NCBI GenBank assembly: GCA_016647705.1
Contig: CM028335.1
Span: 14,157,905-14,221,904 of the forward strand
Length of the DNA stretch: 64,000 bases
Direction: 5' to 3'
Source of the DNA: Eucommia ulmoides
Lineage: Eukaryota; Streptophyta; Magnoliopsida; Garryales; Eucommiaceae
Of this stretch, positions 22,869 through 33,007 are shown piece by piece. The stretch's first letter is position 1, and every line of letters starts with the position of its first letter. Below the pieces are notes generated by a model, which was given only the letters and a program-made list of their open reading frames with translations, was not told the DNA's origin and did not search any database. Position numbers and translations under genes: made by a program.

Positions 22869-24648
22869 TGAATGATTCCATTTCTATCGTGTTTCATTTT
22901 TCTAGCTGTCTCTCTCTTCTACTCTTGGAGGTGATTTCTTTCTCTCATTTGTGTGTCGTGTGTGTGTGTGTATGTATATAACTACAATTCACGCATGTGT
23001 ATATATATATATATATGGGCAGTGAAAATTGTAACAGGTCCCTCTCCGGGGTTCCATATGATGTTGCTCCTCGATCTTGAAGCCAGAGTATGCTCCAGGT
23101 GTTGATCTAAACCTAACTAACGTAGCCCCAGGTTAGTGTTGAACGGCTCCAATTTGAAATTGAAATAAAAAAAATAAATAATAAACAAATCCCATTCCCA
23201 AGGAAAATCTTTTTTTTTTTTTTTTTCCTTTTTCGTTTCAATAATAAAGCGGAGTACGAGGCTTTGATCATAGGCCTTGAGAAGTACTAATTGAAATGAA
23301 AGCAAAGACAGTCACTATAATAGGAGATTCAGAGCTCTGCGTAGACGGATACGGAAACCCTCCGCAAATGGGTGGAGAATCGGGGTTTGAGAAAAAATAG
23401 TTGGTTTATATTTATAGATAGATATATTTAATCTGTGAAGAATTTAGTTTAAAGAAAAAATTATAAATTTTATTAAAATGATGATTTTTGATATTTCATT
23501 GACTAATAAATATTATTAACAATTATAATGTATTTTAACAATTAATATTGATTAAGAAGTGGAGTGTCTAATAAATTATGTATAATTAAGGAAATTTGGG
23601 AATGTGAAAAATTGCATTTTTAATATTATGCATTTCATGCATTGCATGTCATATTAGATTATTTAGATAAATTATTAGTTTAGACCCTATTGTTTTTAGG
23701 TTCACAGGTGACACCGACTATGGCAGTATTTTGATGATAGCCTATTAGCAACACTAATATCGAGGTGAGTGTACTGTCTTCTATGCAAATTGCTTAATTA
23801 TATTTCGTACAAAAATGTGAAAAGAAAAGGTTTATTAAAATTGATTATTTTATAACGTTAAATGAATCAAGTAAATGGTTAAATGTGAAAAGTGATTTTT
23901 ATTATTATACTTAAATGCCATAGTATGATCTTGACAAGAGGGCATGTCTTGCGAGATATTATTGGTCCTAACAAGAGGCATGTCCTGTAGGACGTTGTGT
24001 TGTGACATGACAGAAGGGCAAGTTCTACAACTGGTTGTTGTTATTGTTGTTGTTGTAAATGATGATGATTATTATCATGATATTGTGGTTTATACCACGT
24101 GTTGGTTCCTACAATTGGAGATATTGAATGACCATGGCATTGATGATAATCTTAGATTGTACAGTTGTATAGGTTACGGTACCGTTATAACTCCCAATCG
24201 TGAAGTGAAACGATCCTATGGATTGTAGAGAAATAAGTTTCTGGTATTTTATTATATAAGAGTGATTTGATTGGTTGATTTATATTCAGTTGCTATTCGT
24301 TGATGATATTTTTGAATTTTGATACCATTCAGTGCGGTTATATTTTGTTTTGGAAAATATCATTGTGGTTATATTCTGTTTTGGAAAATGGATTCTGACA
24401 TATGTACTAGATCCATAAATTGTTTTTATATTATGAAGACAGTATATTGATAAAATATTTTGTCTCAGGTACTCCAGTTAAAGACGGGTCTACTAATGGC
24501 GTTAGATAGAGTCAGAGAGTGGTTATTATTTTTATCATAGTGGCACAGCGGAAGCGTGGCAATGGAGTGGTTCGTCTTTTATTTCTATTTCTCCGTAAAA
24601 ATAAAATGGAGAAATTGAGTGGCGGCCCTGGGAAACCGGTTCGTTACA
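22488..24648 (+). repeat. LTR 3 of the array (2161 bp, with extra sequence)
   Basis: Starts TGTAAAACCCGATTTTTA and ends GGTTCGTTACA. It has about 520 bp (roughly 22862-23385) not found in LTR 1 or LTR 2, flanked by (TG)n and including an RNase H-like fragment. The rest aligns with the other LTRs, including the triple repeat at 23930-24030 and the TACGGTACCGTTATAACTCC block at 24175-24194. Confidence 0.88.
23235..23380 (+). pseudogene. RNase H-like fragment inside LTR 3
   Basis: One frame gives FNNKAEYEALIIGLEKY from about 23235; after a one-base shift the other frame gives EMKAKTVTIIGDSELC. The NNxAEYEALIxGLE...GDSxL pattern is the plant/retroelement RNase H (RVT_3-like) signature with the Glu and Asp of the active site. 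It has a stop and a frameshift and no partner domains. It is a scrap of a different retroelement caught inside the LTR, or was ancestral to the LTR and lost from the others. Confidence 0.7.
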
Positions 24649-24653
24649 TGACT

Positions 24654-25260
24654 ATACTTGAGAAAACAAAAATTTGAAGTTGTCCACCATTGAAAAACTT
24701 TTTAGCCTATGTCCTAGCTCAATTTGCCACCCACTTCCATCATTGCATCTCTTGTCCTTACACTCTCGAACAAAATGGCCTTGTTAAATGTAAACATTGC
24801 CACATTGCTGACATGACTCGCACCCTCCTTCTTACAAGTCATAGTCTGTTCTATCGTTGGCCTGAAGTAGTCTCTACTTCCCTCCTCTAAACTTTAGTGG
24901 TCTTTACTGCTCTCCCGTCTTTATGGCCATACTCCTTCCTATCTTGCGCTACGTGTGTTTGGTTGTGCATATTTTCCGCATTTAGGTGCTTACTTAACTA
25001 ATAAACTTTTACCAAGAATTGTTGTATATGTGTTTTTAGGTTATATCTTGCAATATAAGGGCTTCAATTTTCTGGATCGCACAACTAGCAGAGTTTATAT
25101 TTTCTGGCATGTTCTTTTCAATGAACGACACTTCCTGTTCGCATCTAACACTAGAAGCACTCCACCAGGCTCATCATCATGGGCCTTTGTTCCTCTGTTA
25201 CCACCAACTTATATTCTACCTCTACAATTGACTCCATGAAATAGTGCTCCGCCTCCTATT
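24654..25260 (+). pseudogene. Copia element 2: integrase, second part
   Basis: Continues the integrase broken at 14093: CPYTLEQNGLVKCKHCHIAD (24756-24815) is the copia CPYTPQQNG...KHRHI region with the catalytic Glu neighbourhood altered, followed by RVFGCAYFPHLGAYLTNKL and VFLGYILQYKGF. One frameshift separates the two parts. Same strand and order as the upstream half, as expected for a single disrupted polyprotein. Confidence 0.82.
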
Positions 25261-25936
25261 CATCATCTGTTTTCGTATCATTATTAGCGCCGACACGCCA
25301 CAAACTAATCCTTTTGCTACTGCCACTGTTGACGCTTTTCCTTCTCTAGTTCCTTCGCAACATTCATTGGCAACACGTCATCGGGATGGTACTCGTTGCC
25401 CTCTTGTTCGGACAGATGGTATAGCTCGATATTCTCTCTCACAGACTTTTCTTGCTCAATCTTTCACTGATGAGCCTACCTACTATACCCAGGCTCTTTG
25501 TGTCCCTGAATGGCGTCAAACTATGACCAGTGAATTTAATGCCTTATTGAAGAACAAAACTTGGATTCTTGTCCCTCCTTCCCCACGTCAACATTTTATG
25601 GGTTGCAAGTGGTCTTCAAACTCAAGCACAAAGCAAACGGTTCCATTGAGTGGTATAAAGCTTGCCTAGTTGCCAAGGGTTTCCATCAACAAGTGGGTGT
25701 TGACTTTGATGAGACATTTAGTCCTGTAATCAAACCCACTACTGTTCGTACTGTGATCAGTCTTGCCGTATCCTTAGGGTGGACAATGTGTCAGCTTGAT
25801 GTGAAGAATGCATTTTTCCATAGCGTTTTGGATGAATCTGTCTATACGGCCCAACCACCTAGTTTTTTAGATTCGGTGCGTCCTCATCAATGTCTGTTAT
25901 CTTCAAAAGACTATCTATGGCTTCAAACAAGCGCCC
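25261..25936 (+). pseudogene. Copia element 2: linker and first half of reverse transcriptase
   Basis: Reads PEWRQTMTSEFNALLKNKTW, then after a frameshift FKLKHKANGSIEWYKACLVA, GVDFDETFSPVIKPTTVRT and CQLDVKNAFFHSVLDESVY. These are the first RT blocks of copia elements; the Asp of the first catalytic block (QLDVKNAF) is kept. Reading stops at CGCCC (25932-25936), where a solo LTR is inserted. Confidence 0.85.
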
Positions 25937-27364
25937 TGATAGGTAGAAAATACATATCTACTTCTAAGCCGGAGTTGGTAGTTTTCGAGTGAATTAGTTA
26001 TATTTAATTGCGTTTTTGTAGTTTTTATGTAATTCAGGTGTAGGGACACAAACAAGCGACAAACGAGCGAAAACGGTGGGAAAATGATGACGTTGAAGAA
26101 AAGGGTTTAAGAACACAAGAGTCACTGCAGTGGTGAGAATGCAGAGAATGCTGAAAATGAGCAAAGTCCCACTACCTAGGCGGTGAAAGGGCAGAAAGTT
26201 GGGAGCAGTCCCATGGCCTAGGCGACCGCCTAGGCGGTGAACGATCAAAATGTTAACCGACTTACTCACTGCCTAGGCGGTGAATCCCACCGCCTAGGCG
26301 GTGAAAGATCAGAGAGTTTGGAAAGCTGGCTGACATACCCACCGCCTAGGCGGTCAGCTCTGCACAGAGAAGAAGATATTTTTAGATATTTTGAAACCTT
26401 GCACCTATAAATATCCATTCTCCCATTTCCCTTAAAAAGGCTTGGAGATGTTGGACACTCTTGGACGCCCCTAACCTTAGGAGGTGATCCTTGGCCATTC
26501 TTGAAGTAGAGATTCATTGTCCGGAGAAGAGGAAATATTGGCGGATCGATCTTTGGCGACAGTGAATCACTCCACTTTAAGATTTGATCTCTCTCTTTAT
26601 TTCTCTCTTTGTAATTTAATGTTTTATTGTAAATGATGATGAATACCTCTTGATTTAATGTTTCAATGGCCAAGATCATGTTAGATTAGATAAATATTAG
26701 TTAGGGATAAATGTAGTTGTGTAAATATTAGTTTGATGAAATATATGTTTTTTTAACAGTTGTTTGTTTTTAATTCCGATTGTGTTTATCATTTTATGAC
26801 AACTTTAATATGCTTGTTAAGGTATTAGGGTTGGATTTGAGAATACGGGGTTTGACACTCGGAAGAGGTAACCCCGGATTCGAATTAGGGTAAACACATC
26901 GTTACAATTTAACGACCCGGGAGGGCGTTAGTGAGTGTGCAATTGATAACGTTGGGGCAAGACTCACGTGACCTAGGGTCGTTAAAACGTTGAGGGAGAC
27001 CTCTTCGTTGACGCGAAGTCACGTATTCACTCATCTTACACTCGGGAGAGATGGCGAGTGAGTTTACAAATCGAGATTGTCGGATACCTAAACTCCGTTA
27101 TTGTTAACTAAACAAAATCAATCCCTAGGTAATCAACTTAGTTACGATTAACCCACTAATTGTAGTTTAGCTTAGTTTTAATTAGTTTAATTTAAAATAA
27201 TTCTTGAACTGTCTGGATAATAGGAGACTATGCAAATTGCGATATTCAATTATTCAACCCGTCCCTGTGGGAACGATATCCGATCTTAAAGATTCACTAT
27301 ATTAAAACTGGACCTCATGCACTTGCGAGTAGCCAATACGCGAGTGTTAAATCCTTGACGTACA
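25937..27364 (+). mobile_element. Solo LTR (1428 bp) with CGCCTAGGCGGT palindromes, in the copia RT
   Basis: Begins TGATAGGTAG and ends TTGACGTACA, with a perfect 5-bp target duplication CGCCC on both sides (25932-25936 and 27365-27369). The RT reading resumes after the right copy. Six copies of a CCGCCTAGGCGGTG palindrome lie at 26173-26353. The 3' part contains CCCGTCCCTGTGGGAACG and ends with CTTGCGAGTAGCC, phrases common near the ends of some plant LTRs. A second member of the same family, in the opposite orientation, is at 58101-59768. Confidence 0.88.
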
Positions 27365-27369
27365 CGCCC

Positions 27370-27630
27370 CAAGCTTGGTTGTAACGTTACAACACCTTTA
27401 TCTTACAATATGGTTTTACCCATTGTCGAGCTTATCACTCTCTGTTTATCTATGCTCTAACTCCGCAGTGATGCTTCTTCTTTTATATGTGGATGACATT
27501 AAACTCATTGACAATTAACTGACTCTAGTTTCATCATTCATTACCATCACCACTCTTGGCAAGGAATTTGAGTTTAGTGGCCTTAGTTCTCTTATCTTAC
27601 TTTCTGGGTATTCCAATTTTTAATGTGTAC
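27370..27630 (+). pseudogene. Copia element 2: second half of reverse transcriptase, truncated
   Basis: Reads NTFILQYGFTHC and then LLLYVDDI (27478-27505; the YVDD active site is intact), followed by a few RT residues ending near LLSGYSNF. RNase H and a 3' LTR are absent, so the element is cut off at about 27,630. Confidence 0.8.
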
Positions 27631-27812
27631 TTTACGCCAATTACATGAGAAAATAACATTTGAACTAGAACTAAAATGGCTAACTAGCTAATTAAGAGTT
27701 TTTAATTCTTACAAATCAAACACTACAATTCATAAATTAACTATTTAAAAAAGTAAAATTTGCGAATTGAAGACGACCAAACGGGCACTAGAACAATGAA
27801 TTAGTTAGCTTA

Positions 27813-29048
27813 GGTGGCGTTTGGTTAGTGTTCCCACTTTTCTCAACCCAACTAGGATGGGTTGGGTTGGGTTGAGTTGAGAATTTTGTTTCCTTTTGAA
27901 AACAGAATTGCATTTGGTAACAACAAATTTTGTTTTTGTGCTGGGAAGAGAATCATGTTTGGTAACGATATTATCCTAGAATTGATTTCAGGAACTAACT
28001 CTAGAATTAATTCAACCAAATCCCTAAATTCAGCCAAAATCTCCAAATCAAGAACCAACCCTAGAATTGATTTTATGAAATTCAACCAAACCCCCAAATC
28101 AAGAACCAACCCTAAACCAAAATAAAAAATCAAACCCTAAATCGATTTGAGCAATGAAATCGAAATCGATTTCGTGATGAAATTGAAAAAAAAAATCGAT
28201 TTCAACCAAACCCCCAAATCAAGAACCAACTCTAAACCAAAATCAAGAACGAACCCTAATCCAAAATAAAGAGTCAAACCCTAAATCGATTTGAGCAATG
28301 AAATCGAAATCGATTTCGTGATGAAATTGAAATTGAAAATCGATTTCAACCAAACCCCCAAATCATGAACGAACCCTAAACCAAAATTAAGAACAAACCC
28401 TAAACCAAAATCAAGAACCAAACCCTAAACCAAAATCAAGAACCAAATCCGCAATGAAATCGAAATCAAAATCGAAATAGAAAAAAAAAATCGAAATCGA
28501 TTTCAGGAACCATGGCGAGGAGATGTCGATCTACAACAAAGAAGATGGCGATGGAGATGTCGATCTGCAACAAATCGAACCCTAAATCAAAGATGATGGC
28601 GATGTCGATCAAAATTGAACCCTAAATCAAAATTCAGTAACAAAATTCGAAGACGATGGCGATGGATATCTGTTCAAAGATGAAGGCGATTGTAACGGAA
28701 GACGTAGATGACGGGAGAAGGAAGGGAAGAGACGAAGATGACGGGAGAGCGCTCAGAGGGAAGGAAAACAAGAAAAATAAAAACTCTTGTTTTGAGCTTA
28801 ATAGAAGTCGAACATGGCAACTCACTAACAATTTAATAAATTTTGAGCGTGTCCTTAAAGTTGGGTTTAGTTTTTTGGACACAAAAAAAACAAATCTTTT
28901 TTGTTTCTCATTTTCTTAGAATTTTGAGAATCAATTTTTATTTTTTGAGTTGGGTTGAGTTGAGTTTTGTGTTACCAAACGCGTTTCCAAAAATCAATTC
29001 CTGAATTTTTGGGTTGGGTTGGAATGGAAACACTAACCAAACGGGGCC
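27813..29048. mobile_element. PIF/Harbinger-like element (1236 bp)
   Basis: Termini GGTGGCGTTTGGTTAGTGTT and, in reverse complement, GGCCCCGTTTGGTTAGTGTT; exact TTA target duplication at 27810-27812 and 29049-29051. The interior (27970-28500) is made of degenerate repeats containing AACCAAACCCCCAAATCAAG and ATCGATTTC. No transposase. It sits next to the second part of LDAH exon 5. Confidence 0.85.
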
Positions 29049-29137
29049 TTATTTTTATATTTTATGGCTTTGGACTGATCGATCACTTAATTGTAAGAAT
29101 TGTATGACTTTATGAATTTCTTTCTCTTTTTCATATT

Positions 29138-29330
29138 TGGGAGCGAGGAAGATTGTTCTCATTACAAGAACAAATTGATCACAAGGTAAGCTTCCATTCT
29201 GCTTTGAGAGGTTGGCGAATTTATTTATCTCGCTTTTATTTGTATTTTCATTTTTCTTTAATTTTGTATTTTTGCAGATGGAATTTGTCAAACAAGAACT
29301 TCTAAATAATAGCATTCCTATTATACTAGT
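29138..29330 (+). pseudogene. LDAH: LDAH-like exon 5 (second part) and exon 6
   Basis: 29138-29185 reads WERGRLFSLQEQIDHK and ends AAG|GTAAGC. After an intron ending TTTGCAG, 29278-29330 reads MEFVKQELLNNSIPIIL plus two bases of a Val codon and ends AGT|GTGAGT. Both match LDAH family order. The pyrimidine-rich run before 29138 (TTTCTTTCTCTTTTTCAT) looks like a splice acceptor that lost its AG, which favours a decayed intron here over an insertion into the exon. Confidence 0.85.
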
Positions 29331-29370
29331 GTGAGTTTTTATTAATATAAATTTTTTCTATGTAATTGTA

Positions 29371-29618
29371 TGATAAGCTCAAACTAGTAACAGTATTGAA
29401 ATGGAATGGAATTTTATTGAAATACTGAAATGGAAATGGAATTACATAAACACTCACCAAGTATTTGAGAGACTTGGGACTCTTCTCAAGAGGAAAGCTC
29501 AATTCACAAAGAAATCACACATATCTCTCTCTCTTCTCTTCACTCCCCTTATATCGACCTATCCCTCCCAAAGCACAACAAACTTGCCTAACAGAAAATA
29601 CACAAATTCTAACCAACA
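29371..29618 (-). mobile_element. 3' LTR of a truncated minus-strand gypsy element
   Basis: Read on the minus strand it starts TGTTGGTTAGAATTTGTG and ends TTGAGCTTATCA (248 bp). A purine-rich GTTGGGATGGGAA lies just upstream on that strand, as a polypurine tract would. It is followed leftward directly by LDAH intron 6 sequence. No matching 5' LTR was found on the right. Confidence 0.65.
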
Positions 29619-29671
29619 TTCCCATCCCAACAGACTGCCTGATGACAATAGATTCCCCTTACCCTAACTGC

Positions 29672-31860
29672 TCAAATGTCCCCTGCGCTTGGAATAAGTA
29701 ACTCCAAGTCCGGTGAAAGTTGTTGTGGAATAATAGGGGAAGAGTTGGAGACTTCCTTAGCACGCCGTAGTTGAGAGACATGAAAAATAGGATATAAAGT
29801 TGTGGAAGGTGGAAGCTCCAACTTATATGCGACTCGCCCAATACTCTTAAGGATTTGGAAAGGCCCATAATAGAGAGCTGCTAACTTCTCATTTCGTCGT
29901 TGAGCAAGAGAACGCTGCCTATAAGGATACAACTTGAGGAAAACTAAGTCCCCTACAGAAAACTTCTCATCGCTTCTTTTCCCATCAACGCGCGCCTTCA
30001 TTCGTTGTTGTGCACGGAGCAAGTGCATTCTCAAATCATCCAAAATAGCATCCCTATCCTCCAGCAATTCATCGACCGCATACACCGGAGTGGATCTTTT
30101 TTCGTAACAAAGAATCGGTGGTAGATCTCTCCTATACAGGGCACGAAAAGGAATGCAACGAGTGGCGGAATAAACGGTTGTGTTGTACCAATACTCGGCC
30201 CATGCCAACCAACAAAACCAACAACGTGGTTTCTCGGACACAAAACAACAGAGATATGTCTCCAAGCACCTATTGACCACCTCCGACTATCTATCGATTT
30301 GAGGATGGTAAGCAGTGCTCCTTTTCAATGTAGTACCTTGCAATCTGAACAATTCTTGCCAAAATTGACTCATGGAGATTTTGTCACGATCAGAGATTAT
30401 TGATTTTAGATCTTCATGTAACCTGACCACATCCTTCATAAAAATGCTACCCACAGAAACGACAGTAAAGAGGTGTTTAAGCCCCACAAAATGCACATAC
30501 TTGCTCAACCGGTCTACCACGACCAAGATAGTGTCCCATCCATCCGAGCGAGGTAACCCCTCGATAAAATCCATCGTCAATTCATCCTATACTTGCGCCG
30601 GAAGAGGAATGGGTTGTAAGAGTCCTGCCGGTAAAGTTACCAAGTGTTTGTTTCGCTGGCATGCTTCGTCTTCCTACACATACTTAATGATATCTTTTTT
30701 CATGTCCAACCAGTACACCTCCGTTGCAATCCACCGATAGGTTTTCGTTTCACCCGAATGACCACCTAAAGGAGAACCATGAAACTCAACAATGATCATT
30801 GGAATTAACTGAGATTTTTGGGGGATGACTAACCTACTCTTGTAGTATAGTACTCCATTTTCAACCGAAAAACCCGCATGTATGACTGTGCTAGTGGTGA
30901 TATCTGTCCGTCACTTTTGTAAGAAGGCATCAGCCTCTAATTCAGCCTGTAAGCTTTCCTAATGCTGCCACTGAGATACGGCAAGCTGGTTGCAAGAAAT
31001 GCGGTCCGGAATACGAGATAGAGCATCCGCTACCTTGCTACAAGCCCCCGGTTTGTACTGGATAGCAAAATCATAGCTCATCAATTTGGTGATCCACTTT
31101 TGGTGTTTAGTACCCACTAACCGTTGTTTGAGTGAAAATTTGAGGCTTTGTTGATCGGTTCTAACTATAAACTTGCGACCCAAAAGGTAATGCCGTCACT
31201 TCAATACCGCAAAGACAATCACCATTAGCTCCTTATCGTAGATAGATTTTAGGCGTGCTTGAGGCCCGAGAGTATGACTATAAAAAGCTATTGGACGCTA
31301 CCCTTGAAGTAGCACTGCCCCCAAGCCGAATCTAGACGCATCCGTCTCAATAGTAAAAGGCTGAGTAAAGTTGGACATAGCTAGCACGGGCACTTGAGTT
31401 GCTCAGTCAGTGGCCGAGCTATCTTCCCATAGCCAGAAACGAACTTCTAGTAGTACCCCGTTAGCCCCAAAAATCCACGAAGCTCCTTAAGGGTATTAGG
31501 CGTGGGCACTATATCATTGCCTAAACCTTAGATGGGTCAACTGGCCGCCCCATCTCCTGATATTATGTGCCCCAAATAAGCAAGTTGAGTTTTGCCAAAC
31601 TCACACTTCTTGCGATTGGCATATAGACTATTAAGCTGCAACAACTCCAACACTTTGGCTAAATGCTCCACATGTAACTCCTCCGTCGGGCTATATACTA
31701 AAATGTCATCGAAAAACACCAATACAAATTTTTGAAGGTAGGGTTGGAATACCTCGTTTATCAAAGATTGGAAAATGGCTGGTGCATTGGTAAGCCCAAA
31801 AAGGAATCACCAGAAACTTGTAAATGTCCTTCGTTTGCATTGGTAAGTTTTCCAATCCCA
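29672..31860 (-). pseudogene. Ty3/gypsy pol remnant: RT, RNase H, integrase, C-terminal domain
   Basis: Minus strand, in order: end of RT with FVLVFFDDILVYSPTEELHV (31735-31640; the DD active site is kept), RNase H region with FIVRTDQQSLKFSLKQ and YKPGACSKVADALSR, integrase core with TMDFIEGLPRSDGWDTILVV and SDRDKISMSQFWQELFRL, then RSTAYHPQ, and the integrase C-terminus with VGDLVFLKLYPYRQRSL and YPIFHVSQL. Gag, protease and the first RT blocks are missing, and several stops are present. The order RT-RNase H-integrase proves Ty3/gypsy. Confidence 0.92.
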
Positions 31861-31896
31861 ATCATTGATGAGTTATTGGATGAACTTCATAGGGCC

Positions 31897-32272
31897 CAAG
31901 CTCTGATACCATGTGAAAACCTAATGAGCCTAACTCACTCTCAAAAGACACCTAAAAAGAGGAGGATTTTCCTAGGCTCTATATATAGCATTCCTATAGC
32001 ACTGGTGTGAGTTTTTATTAGTATAATTTTTTTCTATATAATTGTACTTTCTTTTTAAAAAAAAATGGACTTTTCACGTAAACCTATTTTTGAAGGTTTT
32101 ATTAGCATGAATCCCACATGCCCAAGCTCTAATACCATGTGAAATTTCAATGAGCCTAACTCACTCTCAAAAGATGCCTTGAAAGAAGATAATTGCCTTA
32201 GGCTATATATATAGTTTAGAATCAGGTAAGACAAGTGATGTGGGATTCAACATGTTCCTTCACATGCAGGAT
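31897..32272 (-). repeat. Two copies of an LTR-end/primer-site segment with an LDAH exon scrap between
   Basis: The phrase AAGCTCTGATACCATGTGAA at 31899, with TGAGCCTAACTCACTCTCAA following, recurs at 32131 with a few changes. On the minus strand each is an LTR end followed by the TGGTATCAGAGC primer site. The second copy continues to GATGTGGGATTCAAC and CACATGCAGG, typical of short plant LTRs. Between the copies, at 31978-32045, lies a second copy of the LDAH exon 6 end and its splice donor. Confidence 0.6.
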
Positions 32273-32744
32273 GAATTTTGCCAAACTACTGCGAACGGAT
32301 ATCAGGGTAATAATAAATAAATAAATAATCAGCCTCTTTCCCTTTTATCTATGATTTTCGCCAAACTTCTTTTAATTCAAGTATATAGGCTGTCAATAGG
32401 AAGCATCGAAAAAGATTTCTAATTTCGTTTTAGTACTTAACATTTTTAGTAGATTTCACTTGTGGGAAGACTACCATAAGAGAAATATCTTAAACGAAGT
32501 GATTATTAGATATTAAATGTTTTGAATTACTAATCTTCTAAAATGATACTAAGTTTGTTTCTCAAGAAATTATTAATGAGGAGTTAAACTAGCTGTTGAA
32601 ATGTTGATTATTTGAAGTGACGTCCAAACTTGCATAAGAAATTAAAGATGTATGTTTGATGGACGAGTATAAGAGAACTAAATCAACCTGAATAAATATA
32701 GGAGGCGAAATGATTTTGAGAGTATTTGCATTTGTTTCTGAAAG

Positions 32745-33007
32745 TCGGCCACTCTATCAGCTCATATATATGCCTTGAAATGTTTAAAAGATCTCCTGTA
32801 AAGGTAATGATTACATTTTTAATTTTCTTAACACTTTAATTTTAATCTTTATTAAATCTCTTATTATTTTCAAGATTTTTTTTTTGAAATTTTTAAACAT
32901 TTTCATTTGATGTTGGCTATACAGGTTAAGTATTGCATAGGGTTGTACCCCTTCCTGGCAGTAAATGAAAGAGCTTCACAACAGTCCATTATCAAGAAGA
33001 TTGCAGG
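32745..33007 (+). pseudogene. LDAH: LDAH-like exons 7 and 8
   Basis: Exon 7 (about 32745-32803) reads GHSISSYICLEMFKRSPVK and ends AAG|GTAATG; exon 8 (32925-33007) reads VKYCIGLYPFLAVNERAS and QQSIIKKIAG, after an acceptor TATACAG. The nucleophile Ser is present in GHSIS, but the usual following Gly is Ser. The acceptor of exon 7 is doubtful: the frame needs one extra base before GGC, while the nearest AG (GAAAG|TC) gives the wrong phase. Confidence 0.85.

Larger units (their letters stand above)
14094..24648 (+). mobile_element. Non-autonomous LTR retrotransposon array: LTR-internal-LTR-internal-LTR, with a hAT inside
   Basis: Three related LTRs are separated by two short internal regions of about 312 bp each. 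Each internal region begins GTTGGTATCAGAGC (primer site for initiator-Met tRNA; 20418 and 22178) and ends in a polypurine tract (TTTTAGGGGGGAATAAT at 20715-20731; TTAAGGGGGAAGGAT at 22473-22487). The whole array is flanked by TGGCT (14089-14093) and TGACT (24649-24653), a 5-bp target with one change, and the host copia integrase reads across this site. No protein is coded internally. The layout fits a gypsy-type element that lost its coding region and was extended by unequal recombination between LTRs. Confidence 0.85.
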
